A stretch of DNA of 64,000 nt from Dimorphilus gyrociliatus (Eukaryota; Annelida; Polychaeta; Dinophilidae): assembly GCA_904063045.1 (NCBI GenBank), contig CAJFCJ010000018.1, forward strand, positions 558,001 to 622,000, given 5' to 3'. The notes beneath the pieces are model-generated. The model was not told where the DNA came from, made no database searches, and saw only the letters and a program-made list of their open reading frames with translations. How positions within the stretch are numbered: the first letter of the stretch is position 1; each line of letters starts with the position of its first letter. This document shows, piece by piece, positions 1 to 12,863 of the stretch. The position numbers were made by a program, and so were the translations under genes.

Positions 1-708
1 GTCAATAAAAAGCCAATAAAGAGTTTAGTTATCATTTTATGATACGGGTTTGAAGTATAGTGTTTACCAGAAACAAACTTCATTCCTATTCTAGTAGATA
101 TACTCAATGCTAGGTAAAAAGAGGGAGAAGTTAAATTCAACAGCAAGTGGAAGACTGCTTCTTACTAGAATTTAAAAATAAAATGACTCTCTCCGAAATG
201 GGTTTGAATTTTAAAGTGACGCCATTCTGGTTACTTTTATATATGTTATTGATTTTTCTCGACACCCTCGAGGTGGATTTGATTATTGGAGTTAGCTTGT
301 CAAACCAGGCGTCATCTTAATGTCGAGACGTAATAGATCTATCAAGGGGGTAGAAGTAATTAGCAAGATCGATGTAAAATCTTTTCGAAAGAAAGTGAGA
401 GTCAAAAGCTGCTTACAGTTTAAACTCAACTTCTGAACTTGAAGAATAATAAGTGAAAAATGCGCGTGTCAAAGATGATTATGATCCGGAAGACGTAATT
501 TTTATCTGTCTTTTAAGCACACCTATATTCTATTTTGCACGATACAGTGAAATGCGAGATTTATTCACGTCATGTTTTCATTGAGTATATAACATATTAA
601 ACAGAAATAAGACGTCTATGTTGTATTCGCATAGTGGTACACCAAGTGGTAGACCAGACTCACTCTCCAGGTGACGCTATTTTCGTCTTTGTTAATTCTT
701 AACAGAAG
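1..708. other. sequence upstream of the GPCR gene
   Basis: No gene is seen. It should hold the promoter and 5' UTR of the receptor gene starting at 709. Just before that ATG is an acceptor-like AACAG ending at 705. A CAG/GTGACG donor-like site at 671 is only 35 bases away, probably too short for a real intron. Confidence 0.4.
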
Positions 709-2998
709 ATGACTTCGAGCAGTAACAATTCATCAGTTGCTGATTATAGAAATGAAAAATTGGCTTTAATTGAAATATATGTTCTCTCATGCATTCTTTT
801 ATCTGCGATTGTTGGAAATTCGATTGTATTAGCATTACTCATCTATCGAAGAGGACGACGAAAATTAACTAATATAAAGTTGCTTATAATGCACTTGTCA
901 TTGGCAGATCTTTTCGTTGCGTTCTTCAACGTTTTACCTCAGTTGGCTTGGGATGTTACTTTTCGCTTTCAGGGACCAGATAGTTTGTGCCGGCTAGTAA
1001 AATACTTTCAGGTATTCTTATTAATTTTTTTTTGAAGCTAAGAATTTGCCAAGTTTCTTATTGAATTCGTTGCCTCCCGCAGGTAGTTGCCATGTTTGCT
1101 TCCTCCTATATTCTGGTTACGACAGCGGTAGATAGATATGTTGCAGTTTGTCACCCACTCGTTTCTCATACCATAGGACGAAAAAGGGTTTATGTTCTTA
1201 TCTCTGTAGCTTGGGTATTATCCTTAATTTTCTCCGGTGAGCTCCTATTTCCCTTATAATTTAAGAATATTCTTTTCGCAAATTATAAATATCATATTAT
1301 CAATACTCAAATTCCTATAAACTCAATCGTAAATATTTAGAACTATTTGTGCTTCTGTATTATTTTCATATATAAAAAAAGATGTTTGATGGTTAGAATT
1401 TATTGAAAACTTTTGGGATATTTTAAGAGAATGTTAAGTTTTACATTAATAACAACCAGTCCGAGCCAAATACTTTTAAATAACATATCATTTCTTCGAT
1501 ACTATTATATACATGCGCTCAGTGGTCTCATTTATCCTTCCAATTTTGTATAGATGCAAGCTGAGAAACCTGCAATATCCGAATTTTTGCCGAATATGCT
1601 AATTATTTTTGTTCTAAGATACCTTATATTTAATAATCTAACAAAATGTACTAATGTTAATGAAAAATTTTCATATGAAAATTTACAAGATAGATATATA
1701 CGGCTAAGAAGTTGATAAGGTTTAAGAAATTTTATGACGTCATAGTGATAAAAATCACAGAAGCTTTCTGCCTTCTGCTCATATTCCATTAATATCAGAT
1801 TCAGGGACATTGAACTGATACTAATAGCTAGATTTAATTATTCTTAGCTTTGTCCAGTAGAATAGTTCTTCATATTTTTAAGTTTAAATAGTTTAAATAG
1901 TTTTTGGGACTCAATATTATTAACATGATGCAACAACATGATTTGACTTTTAAAGATTCACTTATTAAATTTTTGCTACAAAAATTTTATTAGACATTTC
2001 TTTGTGATTGTATTCATCACAATATTGAACTTTACAGTGCCTCAGCTGTTCATTTTTTCAAAACAAAGAATACAAAATGCCACCACCGTTCTAGATTGTA
2101 TGGCATCTTTCCAGTTGGTTTGCAATATCATTTTGATACATTTAGTATTTATTATCCCCCCTATTTTAGACCTAATTGGACGCTAAAATTATATATTACA
2201 TGGATTTCTCTTGCTATTTATGTTCTGCCTACATTTATTCTGATCATTGCCTATTGGAAAATATGCAGTCGCGTATGGCAGAGTGTCAACTCAAAAACTC
2301 TTCGGAAACCTGAAAGTTCTACTCTACTTCGAGATAGTTCTGATTTTCCAAGAGCACATGTTCGAGTTATGTCGTCAAGTAAAGTGAAAACCGTGAAGCT
2401 CACGTTGACTGTAATTTTGTGCTATTTGGCATGTTGGACACCATTTTTTGTTGCACAGTTATGGGCCGCTTGGGATTCTGGAGCACCGTTTACAGGTACG
2501 ATTCAAATTTTCCACTTAACGACATTAAAATGAATTTCGGCACATAAATAATAAATCGCTGCCATAAATTTTACATTGTTCAAGCAAATTTAAACTAACA
2601 AATATACTGTAGATTATTGCAAACAACTGAAAATATAACACTATTTAATTTGCAATTTAATATTAGCATCTACAATATAACTTTCTAATTAAAGAAATTC
2701 AATAAGACTTGTTTTAGGCTTGAAAACGGATACAAGTGTCAATAATTAAACTGATTACAATAATGAATTCCTTTTAGGTCATGTATTCACCATAATTCTC
2801 CTACTGGCCAATTTGAACTCTACAACAAATCCAATTATCTATTTCCTCTTCTCTGAATCATTTACAAAGTGCTTAAAGAGACGACATCGAAGAGCGAGAG
2901 ACTCTACAGAATTGGTAGTACTGCCATCTACTGGTAGAAATGAATATCGGGATGAAAATTTAATAGAGTCTTCAAGTGTTCTCAACCGACCTTGTTAA
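709..2998 (+). CDS. vasopressin/oxytocin-type neuropeptide GPCR, five exons
   Basis: A seven-transmembrane receptor for a nonapeptide of the vasopressin/oxytocin (conopressin/annetocin) family, acting at the plasma membrane. Inferred exons are 709-1011, 1083-1236, 2038-2113, 2170-2495 and 2778-2998. All introns are GT-AG and keep frame, giving about 359 residues. An N-glycosylation-like NNSS lies near the N-terminus. TM1 carries GNS and TM2 carries LSLADL. The first extracellular loop reads [11 protein letters not shown], with Cys94 as the disulfide partner of the Cys in the second loop (LDCMASF). A DRY motif is at 118-120, followed by VAVCHPL. TM6 has CWTPFF and TM7 has NPIIY at 304-308. The RFxGPD-C and DRYxAVCHPL combination is typical of vasopressin/oxytocin receptors; CCAP or NPS receptors are the main alternative. 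The third intron is only 56 bases (2114-2169); without it the reading frame appears broken. The gene flanks the Hox cluster on its posterior side. Confidence 0.83.
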
Positions 2999-5900
2999 TG
3001 ATTGTTTAATTAGTTTCTCTGTATGCAAATGGTTATGACATATATTTATTACGGAGTTACACATGGTGAAAAATGATGTTTTTACGGCACCTGTCGTATG
3101 ACCTTTACCATAGATAATCCGCTTAAATAAATGACAGCGCATAAAATTCTATGACAGCTTTTGTTAATGAAACATTGTGCAAAGTTATTGAATTATAATT
3201 TAATTTACATTTTAAAAAAAGTGACAACATTTTATTCATATTTAGATAGTTTTATTTGAATTCAAATGCACGTAGATATATCAGAATTCGCAAATTAAGA
3301 ATTACAAACTCTTTTATTTCATATACATAATTAATAAGAAAATCGATAAATTTTTTCTGAAACCACTTTACAAAGCGTCTTTTGACTCGACCTAAACCGC
3401 TGCGCGGATATGTTTAATGGCTTGTAGGCGGTATTCGGCCATGATAAAGCGAAACCGGTTTCTCAATAACGGTGTAAATCATCTTTGCTACAACTTCAAA
3501 TTGTCCTTTCAATAGCTCTATGAATAAAAAGAAATATAAATTTTTTTAGTCGTCGTCTCTGAAATCGATATAAGCAAATATAAATTCAACGTTGAGAGAA
3601 ATTTAGAGAAAATTTTAAAGTTTATCTTGTGCTAAAAAGTTTACAAGTTTTTTTTACATTCTCATTAATATTCACTAGTCCTTGGAGCATCTATAATCTT
3701 AAATTAAGTAACTCTTCTATTTGATTTTTGTAGTATAAAGATTTCTTGACCCAAATGTACCTGCCAGTAATGCCAGTTAGGGGATATTTAGGACCTATTC
3801 CTGATAAATTTAAGTTAAAAAAAGGGTTTACTCGCATAGGAGTAGGTAAAAGAAATTAAAAAGAAGATTCTCTTGATGAATCTAACTGATTTTAGGTATT
3901 GTTTAACATACATAATTAGTATAAACTATCATGCAGTAATAAATAATGCTGTATACAAAATATTTTATAAACATTGTTTATATTTCTATTCAGACACATA
4001 TCTGTATCTCTATATTAATTTAGATGCATATAGACTAATGTATCTATGCAGGCAGATAGACCATGTGGTCTATAAACGAATCGAATTAGGTCAGTGCTAT
4101 CTACCGTCTGTTAAACATTTTCTCACAATTTGTTTGTGGTAGCCCACCCGCAGTTCGTATGCAAATGTATGATCACATGGTACATTGACGAAAGCTGATT
4201 GGTGAACTGTTTAGCGGCTGTCTTATTTTGTAAAGTAAGTAATTTTGAGTCGAACATTTGGTGCGTAATATTATCAAGAAGTAATTTTGTCTGCTTGATG
4301 CAGAGAATGCACTGTTAAGTAAATCTCAACGAGAAAAAAAGAATAAAAAGGACCGGTAATTTGTACGACATAAAGAAAACATAAGGTTAGTTATAAAACG
4401 TATTTTTATTGTTATTTTACATGCACCGCGACACTTTGGATCGTGTTGCCCTGGTTAAAAACTTGAGCAACGATTAAAACAATTTAATTATTAAATAATT
4501 CAGACATCAAACAAGTGTATAAGAGACAAAAGAGCGTACTTCTAAAGTTTAAAGCGAAAAAATGAGATTTCTAAACCATTTATCTTGAAAATGAAACATA
4601 ATGAAATGTCAGCTATCATTGTGATAAAGAAATTGGAATTAAAAAAAGATTTTCAATAGTAGAATTGTTAAGCAAATAGCTAAAAATTATATCGATACAA
4701 AATTAAAAGATCATAACATGAGATTGAATTTGTATATCCGTACTGCTATTAGTCATTCTTCAAGCAGCCATGACAAAAATTGAGTATTAGAATAAAAAAG
4801 AACATTCGCTTTTCACATGAGGGCGGTTAGAAATTTGAAGTATAAACTCGTGTACATTTATTTCTATTGTAACAAGTGTACTTATGGTGATGTAACAGAT
4901 GGAAATTTTAAATATAATACACTTTGCATTACTTCTTTAGCCAGGTGTGCTTAATCGTATGACCCGAGTCGTTCATTCAATTCCACCTTAATTCAATATG
5001 CTGGTACGTTTAATTTATCATACATCGATAGATATTTGAAGTATATTTATTATTACGTCAAACACTCTTAAGTGTATGTCAAATTAAACTTGAATAATTT
5101 ACGGTGCCACTGTATTTAACAATTCACTGAATGAAACAATTATAACAGTACGCCTCTTATAATTTTCGATCATTTTTTGATACTTAACGTATTATAGAAC
5201 TTAAAAACACCATATCACTTACTAATGACATAAAATCATATAGATTAAATCTAAAACATCCTATAAAAATAACTGGAACCCTTTTCGAACATTTAAACAC
5301 GCAACTTTTCAATTCGTTTTTCTTGTCAATAAGTTGTTTGAATATAGGAAATGTGCTGACATAATTGATAATCGTTCAAGATAATTTTCTTGTAGATGAG
5401 ATAAAAATATACAATGATCCTTCATGTCAACAACAATAACTGTTAACAATATATAGAAAATTGCTCGACATTGTTGATTATCATTTTCGATAACTTCCTC
5501 GCAATGAAAAATCATTTATCACTTATAATTGGTTCTGTTCGATTTTATTTTCTTCATTCTTATTAACTTTATGACGTCTACAGTCTTAGGTTTTGCTTTT
5601 TCGAATATCAACAAAAATAAAAGGATTAATGTTTTAAAGTTTTCTTTGTAAAGACATTCCTAATTCTTAACTAAGTTATTTGGTCGCCCAATTTAAATTT
5701 CGACCACTATAAAACCCTAAATTTCGAAAGCGGGTATTAAAAATTGTACGCGGGTGTCAATCCGATTCTTTATCGAAATAAACTGAACAAAACTCCAAAT
5801 TTATCAGCTTCGTATTGAAAAATGCAATAAAAGCCGTATAAAGAAAAGGCCTAACTTAAAACAGTAGCTTCGTTCGTTGAGAGTCACAAGGGCCGGCCAC

Positions 5901-8261
5901 TTGAACATGCTAGTAAACAATTCACATTCAATATAAAGCTTTGATCTTTGCCGATTTATGACTCGATCACGGAATGCAAGGATTCGATGTCGTAACTTTT
6001 TATTTCCTTCTTTGAGTTCCAGTTATTCGGCATTCGAACAGTGAAACTGCTTGAGACAACAATTTTGTTCATTCGCAAATTTATCGACTGACCCATTTCG
6101 TTAGAACAATGTAACTATGGAGCGATAATTCAGGAATTTATATATTTGCACAGGCAAATATATCTATGTTTTAAGTGTTTGGATGTATTCTCCTAATTTT
6201 CAAATACTTGTGAGTATTCACTTTGCTGCTTCAAAATTCTGTATTTGAAAAATGTAACAAGAAGCTTATTCGCCTAAGAAGTAGGTCACTTTGAGCGACA
6301 GCTTTGTAGAAATAGATTTTACCAAGAGTCTATTCGATTATAAAAATAGAAACGTGTGCACTTGTTTGTATTTGACATAAGGAGAGATGTTTCGTATTAG
6401 CATTATTTCTCGTATAAAGTAAGACTACATAAATATATATATATGAGTAAAAATAGTAAATATATAAATTAATTTATTGTTTTACTGGGGCAGAATTGAA
6501 ATATAAAGACGGTAACAGTATTAAAATTCATATTGCAGTCTGTACATGTAAGCAGAGGCGTATTTTAAAATATCAAGATCAACTTTATTAAAACGCTTAT
6601 TGTTTTTACCCTGTAATCAGATGGGGTATATTACGAATCATCCCAGCTGATTCTAGGTAATAACAATACGTTTAACAAGCTTCAGGAGATAAAAAGCAGA
6701 CACTTTAATTAATGAAATTTTATATGCTCTTAACAATATTATTTTTCAATTATACTTTTATATATCTAAAACATAAAACACTTAATAGAAACAAATTTAC
6801 AAAACTGATTTTAAATTTAAGAACCTAATGAATTGACCAGTCCGTAGAAAAAAATTAAATAATGATAATATTCATTTGAACTCGGAAAGAATAAAATCGG
6901 AAGATATATAGAGTAATTGAAAATGCGAGGTGGATCTGCTTGAACGCACTATTTATTTTCTAAGGCTTCTAAGTTGTAAAACAATTAATTGAGAATTTTT
7001 AATGTAGAATACAAAAAGACAGCTGTTGCTTTTGTATGAACGTACAGAAAAAACATATACATATTTGAACATGAATACTATACTTAGATATACGGCATAC
7101 ATGTCTACATCTAGATATACATACACACACACATATATATATATATATATATCAAAAAATATAATTCAATGTTAATGCAATGTTCAAAATCCATACGATT
7201 TGTTAGTATCATGGTGTCCGATAATTAAAATTTTTTATGTGAAGATTTTCCTGTATGAAACCATAGAACTGTACTTAATGCATTGTTAACTTATATTTAA
7301 GGTTCATAGTTGAATAATTATGAGTACTCTTTAAGAAATTATTTTGATGTTTGAGCTCTCTAATATGAAAAACTTTCATACTACAAACTATAAATCAATA
7401 TAGCTCAGACTCTATCAATATTTTATCAATTTTTACAACATTTGCTACCGACAGACACAATTGTCTCTCTTGAATTTTATGACCAAATTCAGCGTCTGTT
7501 TTTCTTTCCGTCTTGTTCGTTTATTGCCCCTCCTTTCTTTAACTAACCGGCAAAATTGAATAGAAAGATTTTCTCGGATTAGTCCTATTGTTTAGTCGAA
7601 CCTGCCATAAACATTTTTATCTAAATTGTTACGCCATTTTTATATTTCTAATTTAGAAATTTAACGAAGAGCGTCATCAGCCTAAAAGAAGTTTGAGTGG
7701 ATGACCTAAATGCATAATGAGTGTTAACGCTTTCGCTTCTGCGTGTAGTTAAGTGCTGCGGCGCGCAGAGTTGTTGTGTATTTATACATAATTTTGAGTA
7801 GTAAAAATTCTTCAAAAATGAAATCTCTTTCAAAATAATGGAAATTAAAGACGCAAACTTCATATAATATACTAGAGACGCAAGACTGCTTTCTTTTTTA
7901 TTAGACATGTAACAATTTAGGGATTTTCAACCTCTGAGAGTTGGGATTCATCATACGCAAGCTGCAACTTACAGAAGAGAAAACGAAACTGTATTAAAAA
8001 ACTAAAGGACTTAGCTCTCTTTGGTTGAGGCAATTTAATTCGTTACATAGATAGGAAAATTCCTACGCCAATCGAGAAAAATAGTCCCCTAGCAAATTAT
8101 ATTACTGCGCGCATTTCGCACATCGCCATTTCCCTGCTGTGTCTCGAGCGCTTTTTTGAACAACTGCATTTAACTTTGAGGAAATTTCGCAAATGCCAAG
8201 AGATATACTCTACTTAGTGTTCTCGAAAGATCTTATGTGACTTGGTGACAGCGTAAATATT
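2999..8261. other. 5.3 kb spacer between the GPCR and Post2
   Basis: No convincing coding exon or RNA gene is seen. It contains the ROR-like sites AATTAGGTCA at 4084-4093 and AAGTAGGTCA at 6279-6288, and a CA/TA microsatellite near 7113-7152. Short open frames here lack any recognisable motif and look like chance. Confidence 0.5.
7113..7152. repeat. CA/TA dinucleotide microsatellite
   Basis: An ATAC/ACAC stretch runs into uninterrupted AT repeats. It is a simple sequence repeat with no coding content. Confidence 0.9.
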
Positions 8262-8277
8262 GCCCTCTAGATGGCGC
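8262..8277. promoter_or_regulatory. CTCF-like double site upstream of Post2
   Basis: The sequence GCCCTCTAGATGGCGC reads as two abutting CTCF-like cores in opposite orientation: the first half gives AGAGGGC on the minus strand and the second gives AGATGGCGC on the plus strand. It lies about 200 bases before the Post2 start codon. The factor assignment is an inference from the motif alone. Confidence 0.4.
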
Positions 8278-8372
8278 TACTGTATCATACATTGTAATAA
8301 ACTCAAACAGTTTGTCTGCCAATACACTTGACCCGCATGGAAGGTCAAATAGTGATCGTTTAATACAATTTG

Positions 8373-8468
8373 GTAAGATAAATCACTGTTAGTTGGTTAT
8401 TTATGTGAGAAAATTTCTTCCAACTCTTTACAAGTGTTTTTTAATAATTTCATATTTTTTTTAATTAG
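8373..8468 (+). other. predicted 5' UTR intron of Post2
   Basis: A donor-like G/GTAAGA at 8373 and a T-rich acceptor TTAATTAG ending at 8468 would define a 96-base intron just upstream of the Post2 ATG. Alternatively the acceptor alone could be a trans-splicing site. No transcript evidence is available. Confidence 0.4.
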
Positions 8469-8479
8469 GACTTAGAGAA

Positions 8480-9388
8480 ATGGAAACATCGGCTTCCACC
8501 GATCTCGATGTTGGGAGGCGTCCCATGATGAATGCATGGACTGCCTCAGACGCTCCTAATTTATCTCAGATACCGCAATTTTGCAATTTCACGGCAAACA
8601 CACCGTCTTGTAGTTCGATGAACTCATTTAATTCACCGAATCGTATCTCATCATATGCCCCAGAGTACTCGATGACGTCACAGCTTCAGCAGACTTTTCC
8701 CTCCATGAATCCAACCTTTAACTCGAGGACGAACTTACCTTTCTACAATGATATGTATGGACCGTCAGGAACTAGTAATGGTGGAGGTTTTGTTCCAACA
8801 GAATTTCCAGGAGGCATGGGTTCATTATCTAGATTTGAACAGGATCCTAATTTTTACGGCGATACCGCACCTCAAAGTGGAGGTAAGAGGCATGAAATTT
8901 AAGAATATAACTTTTGTAAAATTTTGAAAACTATTAAAAGTTACTAAAAATTAACGTTCGTCTGTAAGTAATTAAAATCTATAGTCTATATGGTTAGATT
9001 ACAATAATTGAATCCAGTATACAGCAAAAAAAGAGCTATTGTAACTTTCTATTCAGATCAACCTCGACAGAGGAAAAAACGTAAGCCTTATACTCGATAC
9101 CAAACTATGGTGTTGGAGTCGGAATTTTTGGGAAATTCCTATATAACTAGGCAAAAAAGATGGGAAATTTCATGTAAACTTCAGCTGACCGAACGACAGG
9201 TACATATGACTATAATATTTTTTAAAAAAAAAGAGATTAGCCATTATTTATCAATTTAGGTGAAAGTTTGGTTTCAAAATCGTCGAATGAAGAAAAAAAA
9301 ACTGGTTGAAAGATCGAAGACAATGATCAAAAATGATGGAATGGATGAGAAAAGAAGCAATAACATTAACGTCAACTCATTTGCATAA
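8480..9388 (+). CDS. Post2: Post2, posterior-class Hox transcription factor
   Basis: A homeodomain transcription factor of the lophotrochozoan posterior class (related to Abd-B/Hox9-13), expected to pattern the posterior body. Exons 8480-8882, 9057-9199 and 9260-9388 join in frame to 224 residues. The N-terminal 134 residues are rich in Ser, Asn, Pro and Thr and have no hexapeptide, as expected for this class. The homeodomain spans about 139-198. It starts with [16 protein letters not shown], has the posterior-type [14 protein letters not shown], and has [12 protein letters not shown] in helix 3. The second intron is only 60 bases and falls between homeodomain residues 44 and 45 (ERQ/VKV). 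The short tail after the homeodomain is Asn- and Lys-rich. [10 protein letters not shown] and TMVLE favour Post2 over Post1 or arthropod Abd-B. A polyadenylation signal is at 9708-9713. Confidence 0.9.
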
Positions 9389-9448
9389 TTTGCCATAATT
9401 TCCTGTGCCCTATATTTCTACTACTTTTTCGTGTATAGTTTGTGTAAA

Positions 9449-9469
9449 ATATATATATATATATATATT
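9449..9469. repeat. AT microsatellite in the Post2 3' UTR
   Basis: An uninterrupted AT dinucleotide run about 60 bases after the Post2 stop codon and before its polyadenylation signal. Confidence 0.85.
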
Positions 9470-9707
9470 TACGAATCGAAGTGGCCTATATTTGTATTTG
9501 TGAGAAACATTATAGAATAATGTTAAATTTTTGTTTTGGTATGTGCTTTGACATAGCGGGCTAGTCTTTTTTCCAATATATTTTGTGCTTGTATTATGTA
9601 TTTTTAATCAATTTATTAGTGCTAATAAGAGATTTATTTATCCATACTTATATTCAGTATACAGTTGTATTTAATATTTTACATGTATTGTATGCGATTG
9701 TTTTTTT

Positions 9708-9713
9708 AATAAA
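9708..9713 (+). other. polyadenylation signal of Post2
   Basis: AATAAA follows a run of T, 320 bases after the Post2 stop. It is the best candidate 3' end signal before the long spacer. Confidence 0.55.
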
Positions 9714-12700
9714 AAAGATTGAAAATAGTTGAAATTTATATAGAAACGAAAAAATCTACTTTTTCTCCTTAAATCATTTCTTCAGTCGAATTTTTAGTTT
9801 TATGAAGCCTTTGGAGCCACCAAATCGGCGGGGGTTTTATTTTCAATATTAAATACCTGATGTAAATCTCTCTACCGGCTGTTTATGATGATTAATAATT
9901 TGATAAGAAACTTAATTGCAATATAAATCATTATTCGTGTAACTATGTATATATATATATACATATGTAGGGAAATTTATTTATATCTAATGCATATTCA
10001 TATGTTTAACATGCTGTTAAAACTTTTATTCAAAACAATTAAAATTCTCCCGAAAAATAAAATGATTAACATATTTCCATATTCCTTTTCCATTATACCC
10101 TTGTAAAACAAGAAATAAACTATTTTTCACAGCCAATGAAAAGGAATATCTAATGAAATATCTGTAGTCGATAGTAATTTCTTCATGACTAAGCACGAAA
10201 GTTTTAGCAGGATATGCACTCAAATCCTAATTACCTATTAATCTTCGTTGAGGTAGACAGTACAAAAAATTCTAAAAAGTTAAAACCGTCAAATTGCTTC
10301 AATATTTTTGCACCTGTGTGCGTTAACAAACCGTCGGCAAACTTCAAACGTTTGAAAGCGTCTGATAACAGTAAAAGGTCTACGTAAGAACGTCATAAAA
10401 TAATCGTGAATTGTATACGCTTCAGGACAGAACGAACTAAACATATGTTTTATTACATATATTCACTGCTTTGGTTATAGTTCTTACAGAGGACGCGTGG
10501 TTTATGTATATTGATATATGCAGGAGCAATTTTAGCAAGTATCCGTTAAAATCTTTCACCATTTCAATTTTTCAATGAGAAAGGATTAATTATGCATATT
10601 TAGATACGCTATTTTTATATAACATATACTTTATACCTTAATTTTTTACGTTATAGTTGAAATTTAATTAAAACTACTTTCCTTTGAGTAATAACAACAT
10701 TAGGTACTTCTTCAATATATACAAAAAAAGCACACTTTCCATTATAAAACCCCTTTCGATACTCTTCGAATTAAAAATTAATAATACGCTTTCTAGTTTG
10801 CTTTTATCCTTTATACTTTTATTATAAAACTTTTAACAAATAATAAAGTTTTTAACTTTCACAAAGTGGTATATGATTTGATATTTACCTGTAATTAAGA
10901 ACATTGATATCCTCTCATCTTTTCTGGAACGAAACAACAAATCCAACAAGCAAATTGAGCAGGCGAGTATAAATAAGGAAATAAGAGAATTTTTTATGAG
11001 AAAAAGTCAATTCTGATTGGTTTCATATACGAATTTATTCTCTTTTAACGATCCAGAGACGATTGTAACGAAACAATACGATCGTGCCTATTAGCGACAA
11101 TTTCATCCAAGTTTTACTGCTAGCTGAACAACTTTATTATCGTTTATATCGTTCTTTTCTTATACTTATAGACTTCAGGCCTATACTATTGTGGTTCTTT
11201 TTCTCCTTCAGCAATAATACGCTCGCACTTATGACTTCGACAAGATAAACATGCTTTCAAGCTGTCTGTAAATTCTCTTAATATCTATATAAGGCAGCTT
11301 AACGATTAACTTTTTTGTTTCCGCCTTTTCTCACAATTAACATTTTCTTCTCGTAATGTGTCAAAAATTGAATCGAGGACGCCATCTCTGTGTTCAATCC
11401 TACTGTTTGATAATTTTATAGTTTTCAGGGGGCAGCACCATCTTACCATCGCTATTACTTACCTTACATTTTCAAAAAAATTACATTTCTAGGCTTTAGT
11501 ATAAATAGACAGATATATACAAATCAGTACAATCGACGACAGTTAAGAGAATAGGCTATAAATTCTCCCTTAATAGGCTCATACACTTACTCCTGACAGT
11601 TGTCTTTGCAATTTCAAAGCTAGTGTATGAATTGAGAAGCAAATGTTATCTCTTCAAAGACTTTTTCCTATCCGAGTGTTTAAATCTTTAGTATGCTCCA
11701 CCTATAGATCGATTATTAAAGTGTATATCAAAGGAAAAAATCTGATATTGTAAAAAGACACTTTCTAGTTCATTGCAGTTTATAAAACAAATCTATAAAG
11801 CGAACTGATTGAATAGATCTTCTTCAAATTGAATACGATAGTTTTTAGTAAAAAGGAAAGATACAAAGAAATGATATATCTACCAGGTCTATGATAGATA
11901 TAAAATGACAAGAAGTTAATGCATGGATCATATGAAATGGGTAACCAGTTGAGAATATTAGCAACACAAAACAATTGGTTTCTGTCTGCAGAAAGAAACC
12001 AGAATTCGAAAGTAATTGATTACAACTAGAGCTCTTGAGAAAGGAGATATTCTTAAAGAAGCTGAAGATAAAAAATATAGCAAATGTTTACATTGAACTA
12101 TTCTGTCGCTTTTATTCTGTGTCAATGAACGTTAAAAAACCGGATCTTAATGTACAAGAATAAAAACAGATATTTTTAGAACAATTGAAAAAAAGAAAAA
12201 AACATAAGGGAATTCTAGATAAAGTTCTACCATGTAGTAACAATACTTTGAAACCACATATGTCAAAATCAATCATTATATGCCCTAAAACTCTTAAACG
12301 TTCTTTCTTAAACAGTTTCTAAATTTCCTAGAGCTAAGAACATTCTAAGAGTTTATTTATATTTTAAAATTACGTAAAACGACAGAATGGCTCGTTAGAA
12401 ACCTATAAAATCATGTGTGGTCTTTGTTGAGTCCGTGTTAACACTGCATAATAAAAATCGCAGATAAATATTCTTAAATGATAAATTGTGTTAAATTTTT
12501 TAATATTATCAAATTTTATTAAATTTTTATTACTATTAGTTACATTCTATCATGAACTTCTTGAAAGGATTCTCTTTCAAGTCGTTAATTTATATTCATT
12601 GCATATAGTATTCTGTAGAAAAGAACTTACAGCACATGTGGAACTTCGAAAGTAGTCCCAAAAAGAGTTAGTAATAAATTTTCTTAGCAACAGCAACTAC

Positions 12701-12863
12701 TGATTGGCTACTGAAAAAAATGATTTGCATAAGATTCACCGATAGATGGCATAATAGTTGCTCTCCCCTAACATGCTACCCTGCTGTGAACGAGTGATGT
12801 ATATTCATGTTTTTATGGTTCACTACTTTATTTAACACTTTGTTTTTTAACTAATACAAAATA
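9714..12863. other. spacer between Post2 and Lox4; no Lox2 seen
   Basis: This is where Lox2 sits in many spiralian clusters. I find no WFQNRR-coding helix 3 and no hexapeptide exon on either strand. A small AT repeat lies at 9947-9966. TGATTGGCTA at 12701-12710 is a possible CCAAT element about 155 bases upstream of the Lox4 start, and an AGATGGC core lies near 12743. Confidence 0.55.

Noticed and set aside
2096-2533. A separate 145-residue open frame
   Set aside because: It is the continuation of the GPCR in a different frame after the 56-base intron; its first 25 residues are intron or out-of-frame translation.
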